In this document: in pieces, positions 52,154-62,041 of the stretch
Layout: every line of letters starts with the position of its first letter
Numbering within the stretch: the stretch's first letter is position 1
Assembly: GCF_019355395.1 (NCBI RefSeq)
Contig: NZ_CP048829.1
Location: 2,011,501-2,075,500 of the forward strand
Source: Chordicoccus furentiruminis
GTDB lineage: Bacteria > Bacillota > Clostridia > Lachnospirales > Lachnospiraceae
Direction of reading: 5' to 3'
Length of the DNA: 64,000 bases
Notes under the pieces: generated by a model
The model's input: only the letters and a program-made list of their open reading frames with translations
Databases searched by the model: none
Told to the model about the DNA's origin: nothing
Translations under genes and position numbers: made by a program

Positions 52154-53722
52154 ATGCCCTGTACAACAGTGCTGGTCGGAAAGGACGCGTCCTACAACGG
52201 CTCGACGATGATCGCGAGGAACGAGGACGCCGGAGGCGTCGGTCATTTTAATCCGAAGAAGTGCATCGTCCTTCACCCCGGCGATCAGCCGGTCCGGTAC
52301 CGCTCGGTGCTCTCTCATCTGGAGATTGAGCTTCCGGCGGAGTCACTCAGAACGACCATGATGCCGAACGCTGTCCCGGACGAAGGCGTCTGGGCGGCGG
52401 CTGGCACCAATGAAGCCAATGTCTCGATGACCGCGACGGAGACAATTACATCCAATTCGCGGGTGCTCGGCGCCGATCCGCTGGTTCTGTACCAGCCGGC
52501 CCGGACAGAGAAGAAACGCCAGGAGGACGGAACCGTGATTGAAACCGAGGTCAGTCCCGAGCGGGCCGGCGGCATCGGAGAGGAGGATATGGTCTCGATC
52601 GTGCTTCCGTATATCCGCAGCGCACGGGAAGGCGTGCGCCGACTGGGCGATCTGCTGACGCGGTACGGAACCTATGAGATGAACGGCATCGCGTTTCAGG
52701 ACAGCGATGAAATCTGGTGGCTGGAGACGATCGGCGGCCATCACTGGATCGCCCGCCGTGTGCCGGACAATGCCTGCGTGCTGATGCCGAATCAGCTGGG
52801 GATCGATGTCTTCGATCTGACGGACGCTATGGGCGCGCAGGAGGAATTCATGTGCTCCGCCGACCTTCCGGAATTTATGGAGCGGTACCATCTCGACCTG
52901 ACGATGCGGGGAGACATGGACGGCGATGAGGAAGAGGAGCCGGATGAAGGTCTTTTCAACCCGAGAGAGGCATTCGGGAGCCATTCGGATCAGGATCATG
53001 TCTACAATACGCCAAGAGCCTGGTATATGATGCGGTATTTTGCGCCTCACGACGGCACCTACGACGGTCCCGACGCGGACTGCCGCCCGGAGGACGATGA
53101 TCTTCCGTGGTGTGTCGTGCCGGAACGGAAGATCACGGTGGAGGATGTGAGATACGCGCTTTCAAGCCATTATCAGGGAACGCCCTATGATCCGTACGCC
53201 ACATACGGAAATCCGTCCGAGCGGGGACGCTACCGCGCGATCGGCATCAACCGGACCAATTTCCTCTCGATCCATGAGCAGCGCCCGGGTCTGCCGGCCG
53301 ACTTTGCGGCCGTCGAATGGGTGGCGTTCGCGTCCAACGTGTTCAACGCGCTGGTGCCTTTCTATCCGAATGTAAACGAGACACCGGCTTATCTCGCCGA
53401 GACGCCGTCGCGGGTTACCACTGACAGCTTCTACTGGGCGTCACGTCTGACGGCGGCGCTGGCCGACGCGGCGTACGGATCCTGCATTCAGGCTGTGGAG
53501 CGCTATCAGATGACGGTGATGGCGAAGAGCCGGAACATTCTCAACGTTTGCGATGCCGCCCAGACGGCGGAAACGGACCCGGATCTCCGCGAGAAGCTGA
53601 GAGAGCGGGCCAACGGAGAGATCGCGGCGATGCTCAGAGAAGAGACGGACAGCGTGCTGAAAAAGGTGCTCGATGAGGCCAGCGCGCGGATGAAGAACGC
53701 CTTTTCGCGAGCGGATAACTGA
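52154..53722 (+). CDS. C69-family dipeptidase
   Basis: This 522-residue N-terminal-nucleophile hydrolase (PepD/dipeptidase A family) starts MPCTT, so Cys3 is the nucleophile that becomes the free N-terminus after processing. NEDAGG and WAAAGTNEANVSMTATE are family segments. It cuts a wide range of dipeptides in the cytoplasm. AAGGAGGA lies 8 bases before the ATG. It is a single gene with its own promoter. Confidence 0.92.
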   Translation: MPCTTVLVGKDASYNGSTMIARNEDAGGVGHFNPKKCIVLHPGDQPVRYRSVLSHLEIELPAESLRTTMMPNAVPDEGVWAAAGTNEANVSMTATETITSNSRVLGADPLVLYQPARTEKKRQEDGTVIETEVSPERAGGIGEEDMVSIVLPYIRSAREGVRRLGDLLTRYGTYEMNGIAFQDSDEIWWLETIGGHHWIARRVPDNACVLMPNQLGIDVFDLTDAMGAQEEFMCSADLPEFMERYHLDLTMRGDMDGDEEEEPDEGLFNPREAFGSHSDQDHVYNTPRAWYMMRYFAPHDGTYDGPDADCRPEDDDLPWCVVPERKITVEDVRYALSSHYQGTPYDPYATYGNPSERGRYRAIGINRTNFLSIHEQRPGLPADFAAVEWVAFASNVFNALVPFYPNVNETPAYLAETPSRVTTDSFYWASRLTAALADAAYGSCIQAVERYQMTVMAKSRNILNVCDAAQTAETDPDLREKLRERANGEIAAMLREETDSVLKKVLDEASARMKNAFSRADN

Positions 53723-53793
53723 GCGGTCTGCTGGCGGGACGCGGCGAGGTCTGACGGACAGAAGGATTCTGTGTGATTGGACAGATAAAAAAC

Positions 53794-53822
53794 TTGACAA
53801 AAATAGTCAGATTTAGTTAGAT
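53794..53822 (+). promoter_or_regulatory. Promoter of the trxA-trxB-rpiB operon
   Basis: A consensus -35 TTGACA (53794-53799) is followed at 17 bp by TTAGAT (53817-53822), a weaker -10. The region is AT-rich and contains repeated TTAG/AGAT steps. It is followed by a leader of about 60 bases and an AAAAGGAGA SD. Confidence 0.55.
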
Positions 53823-53886
53823 AAAGATGAACCTGTTCATGCAAGGAAGGACGAGACGTCCGCCGGATTATAAAAGGAGAAATGCA

Positions 53887-54198
53887 ATGGAAGTAATCAA
53901 AGTGACAGTCGATACATTTGACGATGTGGTTCTGAAGAGCAGCGAGCCGGTGCTGGTAGATTTCTGGGCCAGCTGGTGCGGACCCTGCAGGATGCTTTCG
54001 CCCGTTATCGCCCAGGTGGCGGCGGAGGCGGAGGGCTTCAAGGTGGCGTCAGTCAATGTGGATGAGGAAGGGGAGCTCGCGCAGCGGTACGGCGTGGCGT
54101 CGATCCCGACGCTGATCGTGTTCGAAAACGGGAAGGCCGCGCGCACATCCGTCGGCGTCATCCCGAAGGACCGGATTCTGGAACTTGTGAAGGGCTGA
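53887..54198 (+). CDS. trxA: Thioredoxin
   Basis: This 103-residue thioredoxin has the active site WASWCGPCRM (Cys32/Cys35 by family numbering; here about residues 29-32) and the cis-Pro of ASIPTLIVF. It reduces disulfides in the cytoplasm and is paired with the thioredoxin reductase encoded next. AAAAGGAGA lies 6 bases before ATG 53887. Confidence 0.96.
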   Translation: MEVIKVTVDTFDDVVLKSSEPVLVDFWASWCGPCRMLSPVIAQVAAEAEGFKVASVNVDEEGELAQRYGVASIPTLIVFENGKAARTSVGVIPKDRILELVKG

Positions 54199-54214
54199 GA
54201 AGGGGGGACCGCTG

Positions 54215-55117
54215 ATGTATGACGTGATCATTGTGGGCGCAGGACCGGCCGGACTGACAGCGGCGATTTATGTGCGGCGGGCCGGCCGCAGCGCGCTCCT
54301 TCTGGAAGCGAAAATGGTCGGCGGGCAGATCGTGAATACGCCGGAGATCGAGAACTACCCCGGGCTCAAAAAAGTGTCGGGCTTTGATTTCACCCAGACT
54401 CTTTTCGAGCAGGCGACGGCGTTCGGTGCGGAGATCGCATATGAGACGGTGACGTCTGTGGAGAAGGATGGGGATGTGCGGACGGTCAGGACCGCTTCCG
54501 GAAAGACCTATCAGGCAAAGGCCGTGATCCTCGCTACCGGCGCGAAGAACCGTCATCTGGGACTTGCGCGTGAGGATGAGCTGCTCGGACACGGCATTTC
54601 CTACTGCGCGACGTGCGACGGGATGTTCTTCAAGGGAAAGGAGGTAGCCGTCAACGGAGGAGGCTCGACCGCTGTCGGCGACGCGCTGTTCCTCTCCAAT
54701 TACTGCAGCCATGTCTGGCTGATTCACCGGAGGGACGGATTCCGGGCCGCCAGCGCGGATCTGGAAGAGTTGAAGAAGCGGGACAACGTGACAATGATCC
54801 TCAATTCCACGGTGACGGAGCTGATCGGGGAGAAAAGCCTTGAAGCGGTCAGACTGAAGAACAAAAAGGACGGCAAGGAATCGACGCTGCCGGTGGCCGG
54901 CCTTTTCGTCGCGATCGGCCAGGAACCGGACAACGGTGCGTTTGCGGACGTGGCAAGGCTCGACGGCCGGGGCTACATCGAAGCCGGCGAGGACTGCCGC
55001 ACGGCGACGCCGGGTGTGTTTACGGCGGGAGACTGCCGGACCAAGGAAGTGCGGCAGCTGACGACGGCGGCGGCGGACGGCGCGGTGGCGGCGCTCGCGG
55101 CCTGTGCGGCGATCTGA
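54215..55117 (+). CDS. trxB: Thioredoxin reductase
   Basis: This 300-residue flavoenzyme has an FAD site GAGPAGLTAA, the redox motif CATCD, an NADPH-binding segment GGGSTAVGDA (usually GGGDSAxEEA) with HRRDGFRAA, and the C-terminal FAD motif TAGDCR. It reduces TrxA with NADPH. GGGGGG precedes ATG 54215, 16 bases after trxA. Confidence 0.95.
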   Translation: MYDVIIVGAGPAGLTAAIYVRRAGRSALLLEAKMVGGQIVNTPEIENYPGLKKVSGFDFTQTLFEQATAFGAEIAYETVTSVEKDGDVRTVRTASGKTYQAKAVILATGAKNRHLGLAREDELLGHGISYCATCDGMFFKGKEVAVNGGGSTAVGDALFLSNYCSHVWLIHRRDGFRAASADLEELKKRDNVTMILNSTVTELIGEKSLEAVRLKNKKDGKESTLPVAGLFVAIGQEPDNGAFADVARLDGRGYIEAGEDCRTATPGVFTAGDCRTKEVRQLTTAAADGAVAALAACAAI

Positions 55118-55142
55118 CAAACAACAGGAGGATACGGGCAGA

Positions 55143-55610
55143 ATGAAACTGGCAATCGGAAACGACCACACAGGCGTGGCGATGAAGAACGAGATCATGG
55201 CCTGGCTGAAGGAGAAGGGCATTGAGGTCGTCAATGTCGGCACAGACTCGACAGAGCGGTTCGACTATGCCGTCAGCGGCTACCGGATCGCCCGTCTGGT
55301 GGCAGACGGCGAGGTGGACGGAGGTATCGCGATCTGCGGAACCGGCATCGGGATTTCACTGGCTGCCAACAAGGTGCGCGGCATCCGGGCCTGCGTCTGC
55401 AGCGAGCCGTATTCGGCCCGGCTGTCGAAGATGCACAATAATTCCAATATCATCGCGTTCGGCGCCCGCGTCGTGGGCGTCGAGATGGCCAAGATGATCG
55501 TGGAGGAGTGGCTTTCAGCCTCCTTCGAGGGCGGCCGTCACGCGAGACGGGTCGCACAGATCATGGAAATCGAGGAGACGCAGCATCTGAAGGCTGCGGA
55601 ACAGGAATAA
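55143..55610 (+). CDS. rpiB: Ribose-5-phosphate isomerase B
   Basis: This 155-residue RpiB/LacAB-family enzyme interconverts ribose-5-phosphate and ribulose-5-phosphate. GNDHTGVAMK, the active-site Cys of GIAICGTGIGI and the NNSNI segment are typical. AGGAGGA lies 10 bases before ATG 55143. It closes the trx operon before a 16-bp terminator. A hexose-phosphate isomerase of the same fold is possible. Confidence 0.9.
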   Translation: MKLAIGNDHTGVAMKNEIMAWLKEKGIEVVNVGTDSTERFDYAVSGYRIARLVADGEVDGGIAICGTGIGISLAANKVRGIRACVCSEPYSARLSKMHNNSNIIAFGARVVGVEMAKMIVEEWLSASFEGGRHARRVAQIMEIEETQHLKAAEQE

Positions 55611-55621
55611 AAAGAAGGCGT

Positions 55622-55662
55622 AAAGCCGTTTCTCCGCGCAGCAGAGCGGAGAAACGGCTTTT
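55622..55662 (+). terminator. Intrinsic terminator of the trxA-trxB-rpiB operon
   Basis: A 16-bp perfect stem (55622-55637 with 55646-55661) and an 8-nt loop are followed by TC. The right arm ends in TTTT, giving the U-tract. Confidence 0.9.
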
Positions 55663-55718
55663 CGTGCGTCTGCCTCCGGCAGCGTGAGGGGAAGCCGCGC
55701 GGAAAGGTGGAAATGAAG

Positions 55719-55743
55719 CGGCCGGAAGGCTCCGGCTGTTTTT
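55719..55743 (+). terminator. Second, weaker hairpin with T-run before the EIIC gene
   Basis: GCCGGA (55721-55726), AGGC and TCCGGC (55731-55736) are followed by TGTTTTT. It may be a backup terminator or an attenuator for the PTS gene that starts 40 bases later. Confidence 0.45.
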
Positions 55744-55782
55744 CATGACCCGGCGGAGCCGGGGAGGGGAGAGGACAGTCCG

Positions 55783-56874
55783 ATGGACAGATTCAAGGCA
55801 TTTCTGAAACGAAAGGATATCGAGATTTCACTGAAGCGGTACGGCATCGACGCCCTCGGCGCGATGGCGCAGGGACTTTTCTGTTCCCTGCTGATCGGGA
55901 CCATCATCAACACGATCGGAAAGCAGTTCGGGGTCGGCTGGCTGACGAGTCCGGTCGCGACGATCGCCGGCGAGGAGTACACGGTCGGCGGACTGGCCAC
56001 CGCGATGAGCGGTCCGGCGATGGCATGCGCGATCGGATACGCGCTGCACTGCCCGCCGCTGGTGCTGTTTTCCCTGATCACAGTCGGCTTCGCCTCCAAC
56101 GCACTGGGCGGCGCGGGCGGCCCTCTGGCGGTGCTCTTCGTTGCGATCATCGCGTCTGAGGCCGGCAAGGCGGTGTCGAAGGAAACGAAGGTCGACATCC
56201 TCGTCACGCCGCTCGTCACGATCGGCGCCGGCGTCGGCCTCTCCGCGTGGTGGGCGCCGGCGATCGGCGCGGCGGCCAGCCGGGTCGGCACCGTGATTAT
56301 GTGGGCGACGGGACAGCAGCCGTTCCTGATGGGGATCATCGTCTCCGTGGTCGTCGGCGTGGCGCTGACCCTGCCGATCTCCTCCGCGGCGATCTGCGCC
56401 GCGCTGAGCCTTACCGGCCTCGCGGGAGGCGCGGCGGTCGCCGGCTGCTGCGCGCAGATGGTGGGTTTCGCGGTGATGTCTTTCCCGGAAAACCGCTGGG
56501 GCGGACTGGTTTCCCAGGGAATCGGAACCTCGATGCTTCAGATGGGCAATATCGTCCGCAATCCGAGGATCTGGATTGCGCCGATCCTCACGTCGGCGGT
56601 CACCGGACCGCTGGCAACCTGCGTCTTCCATCTGACGATGGACGGGGCACCCGTCTCCTCCGGTATGGGAACCTGCGGTCTTGTCGGTCAGATCGGCGTT
56701 TACACCGGTTGGGTCAATGACATCGCTGCCGGAACGAAGGCCGCCGTCACGCCCTCTGACTGGTTCGGCCTGCTGATGATCTCCTTTATCCTTCCCGCAG
56801 TGCTCTGCCCGCTGATCAATCTCGGGCTGCGCCGTCTCGGATGGGTGAAGGACGGCGATATGAAGCTTTCCTGA
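55783..56874 (+). CDS. PTS EIIC-family membrane protein (PTS_EIIC_2)
   Basis: This 363-residue protein has about nine hydrophobic helices and matches the PTS_EIIC_2 (PF13303-type) group of membrane permeases. GGAGAGGAC precedes the ATG. No EIIA, EIIB or HPr gene lies next to it, so it is an orphan IIC domain; substrate and coupling are unknown. It lies between rpiB and a serine hydrolase gene. Confidence 0.83.
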   Translation: MDRFKAFLKRKDIEISLKRYGIDALGAMAQGLFCSLLIGTIINTIGKQFGVGWLTSPVATIAGEEYTVGGLATAMSGPAMACAIGYALHCPPLVLFSLITVGFASNALGGAGGPLAVLFVAIIASEAGKAVSKETKVDILVTPLVTIGAGVGLSAWWAPAIGAAASRVGTVIMWATGQQPFLMGIIVSVVVGVALTLPISSAAICAALSLTGLAGGAAVAGCCAQMVGFAVMSFPENRWGGLVSQGIGTSMLQMGNIVRNPRIWIAPILTSAVTGPLATCVFHLTMDGAPVSSGMGTCGLVGQIGVYTGWVNDIAAGTKAAVTPSDWFGLLMISFILPAVLCPLINLGLRRLGWVKDGDMKLS

Positions 56875-56932
56875 AGAGCCCTTCTTCGGACAGAATCGGA
56901 AAAACAACAGGACGGGCGGGAAAGGAAACGGA

Positions 56933-58219
56933 ATGAAGGAAGAGACGAAACGGGCGATCGACGGACTGATCGAGGACGCCGTTCATGACGGGACGACGGC
57001 GGGTGCGCTGTTTGCTGTCACGGAGGACGGCAGGGAAACCTTTTACACGGAGCACGGCTATGCACGGATTGAGGAAGAAAAACCGATGACACGGGACTGC
57101 CTCTTCCGTATGTTCTCGATGACGAAGCCTGTCACGGCGGTGGCCGCGATGGTGCTGATGGAGAAAGGAATGCTCGACCTCGGCCAGCCCGTGAAGGAAC
57201 TGATTCCCGGCTTCGGCGGCGATTATGTGATGGAGGGAAAGAAGCGGGTGCCCTGCAGAAAGCAGATGACCGTTCTGGATCTTCTCAACATGACGTCCGG
57301 TCTGACATACGGGGACGGCCGGACGGCAGCCGACCTGATGACCATGAAGCGGATGATTGAGGAGACAAGACGGCTCCATACCGATGAGGCCGTCGGGACG
57401 GTCGATTTTGCGCGTGCACTCAGCGAGCTGCCGCGGGCGTTCGAGCCGGAATCATCCTGGCGGTACGGCTATTCGGCGGATGTGCTCGGCGCGGTGATCG
57501 AGTGCGTGACGGGCGAACGGTACGGCGACTGGCTGAAGGAAAATGTCCTGCTTCCGATGGGGATGACCGATACGGATTTCTATGTTCCGGAGGAAAAGCA
57601 GCCGCGTCTTGCGCATGTCTACCGGGAGGTCGACGGGACGATGCGGCGATCCTTTGAGGAGACGGAAGGATGCGCCGGGGCGGCCGGCTCAGACGGGAAA
57701 AAGCCAAACCGCCGCCGGATCGTGAGAAACCCGGACGGCGGCGCGCCGATGCGGCGCTACACGGCCGATCCGCTTCTGGTCCCGATGGCGATGGACCGGC
57801 GGCCGGCCTTTGAGTGCGGTGGCGCGGGACTCGTTTCTTCTCTGGACGATTACTCGAAGCTGATCGCGATGCTGATGGGGGAGGGAAAGGTGAACGGCGT
57901 CCGGATTCTGCAGCCGGAGACGGTACGGTTCCTCACGTCCGGATCCCTTTCACCGATTCAGCAGGCGGAGATGGACCGCCTCTTCGGCGCGATGGGCGGC
58001 TTCACTTATCAGCATCTGCTGAGGCGGATGACGGATCCGGGCCGCTATGCCGGTCTTGCGCGTATGGACGAGTACGGCTGGGACAGCTGGACGGGCTGCT
58101 ACTTCGCGATTTTCCCGCATGAGAGGAAGAGCATGCTGCTTCTCGAGCAGAAGGCGGAGTGCGGGACGATCCCGCTGGTACGCAAAATCCGGAACGTGTG
58201 GCTGAGCGGATGGACATGA
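56933..58219 (+). CDS. Serine hydrolase of the beta-lactamase/class C family
   Basis: This 428-residue protein has the SxxK motif S62-MTK65 (MFSMTKPVTA) and a YxN-like segment YGYSADVLGAVIE, but the third Asn is not clear. There is no signal peptide, so it is likely a cytoplasmic esterase or peptidase, not a drug-resistance beta-lactamase. GGAAAGGAAACGG lies before the ATG. It ends in a shared terminator with plsY. Confidence 0.85.
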   Translation: MKEETKRAIDGLIEDAVHDGTTAGALFAVTEDGRETFYTEHGYARIEEEKPMTRDCLFRMFSMTKPVTAVAAMVLMEKGMLDLGQPVKELIPGFGGDYVMEGKKRVPCRKQMTVLDLLNMTSGLTYGDGRTAADLMTMKRMIEETRRLHTDEAVGTVDFARALSELPRAFEPESSWRYGYSADVLGAVIECVTGERYGDWLKENVLLPMGMTDTDFYVPEEKQPRLAHVYREVDGTMRRSFEETEGCAGAAGSDGKKPNRRRIVRNPDGGAPMRRYTADPLLVPMAMDRRPAFECGGAGLVSSLDDYSKLIAMLMGEGKVNGVRILQPETVRFLTSGSLSPIQQAEMDRLFGAMGGFTYQHLLRRMTDPGRYAGLARMDEYGWDSWTGCYFAIFPHERKSMLLLEQKAECGTIPLVRKIRNVWLSGWT

Positions 58220-58287
58220 CGACCGGTGGAGACCGGATTACAACGCCCGGTTTCGAACAGCCGTGCGGCAGCCTGATGTGAAAGGAA

Positions 58288-58336
58288 AAGGGGCAGGAAT
58301 GCCGCTCCCGTCCGGGAGTCGGCATTCCTGCCCCTT
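58288..58336. terminator. Bidirectional terminator, serine hydrolase / plsY
   Basis: A 16-bp outer stem (58288-58303 with 58321-58336) and an inner CTCCCG/CGGGAG pair lie between convergent genes. The minus strand continues TTTCCTTTC, so it works best for plsY. Confidence 0.85.
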
Positions 58337-58344
58337 GCCTGTCC

Positions 58345-58968
58345 TCAGCGCTTTCTGAAGTGACGGGGTTCGGTTCCGGCCGCGATCCGCTTCAGCCCGT
58401 GAATATGACGGGACAGCATGATGAGCGCCGCGGCCGTGAAGAAAAGACCGGTGCGCGGACCCGCGGCGGCAAATCCGGCCAGCGCACCCAGTGCGCCGAT
58501 GAGAACGGCGCCCAGCGGCAGATAGCCCGTCAGCAGCGTGACGGCTCCGCCGGCAAGACAGGCGGCGGTTCCCCAGCCGGGCAGGGCCAGAATCAGCCAG
58601 GCGCAGGTGACGGTGACGCCCTTGCCTCCGTGGAAACGGTGCCAGGCGGGCCAGTTATGGCCGAGCAGCACGCCGAGTCCCGCAAGAAGCGCCGGTTCCT
58701 CAAGCAGCGGCCAGCCGGACGAAGGAGACAGACGGCCGCGGAGAAAGAGCAGCCAGACCGCCGCGAGGGCCGCTCCGGTTTTCAGGATGTCTCCGGCCAG
58801 TACGAGAAATCCTTCTTTTTTTCCGATGACGGCCATTACGTTTGCCATCCCGGGGTTGCCTGTACCGATGGAGAAGACGGACTGCCCGGTGCTGAGGCGG
58901 GATACAAGCTCCGCGGTCAGAATGCTCCCGAACAGATAGCCGGTCAGAAGCGGCAGCAGAATCTCCAT
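58345..58968 (-). CDS. plsY: Glycerol-3-phosphate acyltransferase PlsY
   Basis: This 207-residue membrane enzyme transfers an acyl group from acyl-phosphate to glycerol-3-phosphate in phospholipid synthesis. The three motifs are visible: GSILTAELVSR with SIGTGNPGMANV, HNWPAWHRFHGGKG, and a downstream helix with RHIHG. About five helices. ATG 58968 has 9-base spacing from AGGAG; two upstream ATGs (58974, 58977) lie too close to the SD. Confidence 0.92.
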   Translation of the reverse strand: MEILLPLLTGYLFGSILTAELVSRLSTGQSVFSIGTGNPGMANVMAVIGKKEGFLVLAGDILKTGAALAAVWLLFLRGRLSPSSGWPLLEEPALLAGLGVLLGHNWPAWHRFHGGKGVTVTCAWLILALPGWGTAACLAGGAVTLLTGYLPLGAVLIGALGALAGFAAAGPRTGLFFTAAALIMLSRHIHGLKRIAAGTEPRHFRKR

Positions 58969-59334
58969 TCGCATCATCTCCTCTCTTTTTCTATTCTGAA
59001 TATAGCAGGCGGCGGCCTGTATGTCCCGGAAAAGAAGCGCCGTTTTCCGTACGGGATCAAAAAATACACCTTCAGAAATAAAAAAATGAACATTGACCAG
59101 CGCGAAATACACAAATATACGGCCGTGAAAGTGGATTATATGTACATATACGCCAACTAAAATGTGAACAAAGTGTAAAAATCAAACCAAAACGGATAAA
59201 ATGTGTATTTTCTGTGAGCGCCTCTGCTGGTAAACTTGTCGATGTAGTCGGGAAGGGCGCAGAAAACGGCCGGATCCCACATGGATGGAAGACCCCATCC
59301 GGTAACCCGTTCATTCCACAAAAAGGAGAAGAGC
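58969..59334. other. Intergenic region upstream of the sugar ABC importer
   Basis: No gene is seen. The region is AT-rich compared with the rest of the window. It contains a strong plus-strand promoter with a palindrome (59093-59150), direct repeats of AAAATGTG near 59159 and 59199, a weaker TAAAAT (59197-59202), and ends in AAAAGGAGAA before the binding-protein gene. Confidence 0.6.
59093..59150 (+). promoter_or_regulatory. Promoter with palindromic operator before the Ytf-type importer
   Basis: TTGACC (59093-59098), a 17-bp spacer and TATACG (59116-59121) form a good promoter. A perfect 14-bp palindrome, TATATGTACATATA (59137-59150), lies just downstream of the predicted start site, where a repressor would block transcription. 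Confidence 0.65.
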
Positions 59335-60381
59335 ATGAAAAAAGCAATTGCGTTTGGTTTGACAGCAGTGATGGCAGCTTCGCTGGCAGCGCCGGTGATG
59401 GCGGACAGCAGCGTGGCCGAGGCGGCCAGCGGCGATCTGATCACCGTCGGTTTTTCTCAGGTGGGACATGAGTCCGACTGGCGTACCGCTTCCACCAACT
59501 CCGTGAAGGAAGCGTTCTCAAAGGATAAGGGCTTCGATCTTCAGTTCGTGGACTGCGACAATGATTCCCAGAAGCAGATCGAGTCGGTCCGCAACTTCAT
59601 CGAGCAGCAGGTTGACTACATCATCATCGACCCGATCGTCTCCACCGGATGGGACACCGTCCTTACCGAGGCGCAGGATGCGGATATCCCGGTCATCGTC
59701 ATCGACCGTACGATCGACGATTCCGACAAGTACACGGCATGGATCGGCACGGAGACCAAGAACGAAGGTCTTGCGGCCGGCGCGTGGCTGAAGGAATACG
59801 CCAAGGCGAAGAACATCAGCGACCTCAACATTCTGGTGATCTCCGGCACGACCGGCTCCTCCGCTCAGATCGGCCGTTCCACCGGCTTCGACGAGTATGT
59901 CAAGTCCGAGGGCTGGAACAAGCTGGACGAGCAGACCGGTGATTTCACGCAGGACGGCGGCCAGAAGGTTATGGAGTCTTACTGCAAGTCCTATGAAGGC
60001 AAGTTCAACGTGGTCGTCTGCCAGAACGATAACGAAGCGTTCGGCGCCATCGACGCGATGAAACAGGCCGGCATCAAGGTCGGACCGGACGGCGATGTCA
60101 TCGTCATCTCCTTCGACGCATGCAAGGCAGGCCTTCAGGATACGATGGACGGCCTGATCACCGCTGACTTCCAGTGCAACCCGCTGCAGGGACCGGATTG
60201 CGCGAAGCTGGTCAAGCAGCTGGCCAACGGTGAAGACTATGAGAAGCAGACCTTCATGGCTGAGCCGTGGTACTGCCATGACGATACAGTGAAGTCCGTT
60301 TCTTATAAGAATGCAGCCGGCAAGGATGTCACGGAAGACATGATCGTCGTCACGCAGGACATCGTGGACGCAGGCTACTGA
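59335..60381 (+). CDS. ytfQ: Galactofuranose/ribose-type sugar-binding protein (YtfQ-like)
   Basis: This 348-residue substrate-binding protein has the YtfQ hallmark GFSQVGHESDWR near the start of the mature protein and a type I periplasmic-binding fold with the usual DRTIDD sugar-contact segment. The N-terminus (MKKAIAFGLTAVMAASLAAP, then VMADSS) is a signal peptide but has no lipobox Cys; most Gram-positive binding proteins are lipoproteins. AAAAGGAGAA lies 5-7 bases before ATG 59335. A terminator follows between it and the ATPase gene. Confidence 0.9.
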   Translation: MKKAIAFGLTAVMAASLAAPVMADSSVAEAASGDLITVGFSQVGHESDWRTASTNSVKEAFSKDKGFDLQFVDCDNDSQKQIESVRNFIEQQVDYIIIDPIVSTGWDTVLTEAQDADIPVIVIDRTIDDSDKYTAWIGTETKNEGLAAGAWLKEYAKAKNISDLNILVISGTTGSSAQIGRSTGFDEYVKSEGWNKLDEQTGDFTQDGGQKVMESYCKSYEGKFNVVVCQNDNEAFGAIDAMKQAGIKVGPDGDVIVISFDACKAGLQDTMDGLITADFQCNPLQGPDCAKLVKQLANGEDYEKQTFMAEPWYCHDDTVKSVSYKNAAGKDVTEDMIVVTQDIVDAGY

Positions 60382-60430
60382 TTAACCCGAAGAAACGGCC
60401 TCCGGCACCGCAGCCGGAAGCTGAAAGAAG

Positions 60431-60461
60431 GGCGGCCCTCCGGTCGGGGAGCCGCCTTTTT
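60431..60461 (+). terminator. Intra-operon terminator after the binding-protein gene
   Basis: GGCGGC (60431-60436) pairs with GCCGCC (60451-60456), extended by CTCC/GGGG, then TTTTT (60457-60461). It lies 50 bases after the ytfQ stop and 54 bases before the ATPase, and should leave extra ytfQ mRNA. The same layout occurs at 92-122. Confidence 0.8.
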
Positions 60462-60514
60462 CAAGCCGGAGATGAAGCAGATCTCCGGCAGAGAGAAGAG
60501 CGGGGGATTGCAAA

Positions 60515-62040
<1,526 letters not shown>

Positions 62041-62041
<1 letters not shown>

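Noticed and set aside
50289-52211. Open frame of 640 codons on the plus strand, antisense to the alpha-amylase gene
   Set aside because: It covers a clear GH13_5 enzyme on the minus strand and then runs into the next gene. No start signal and no recognisable motif.
58220-58290. GGTTTCGAAC-like sequence considered as a tRNA T-arm
   Set aside because: No acceptor or anticodon stems can be formed around it.
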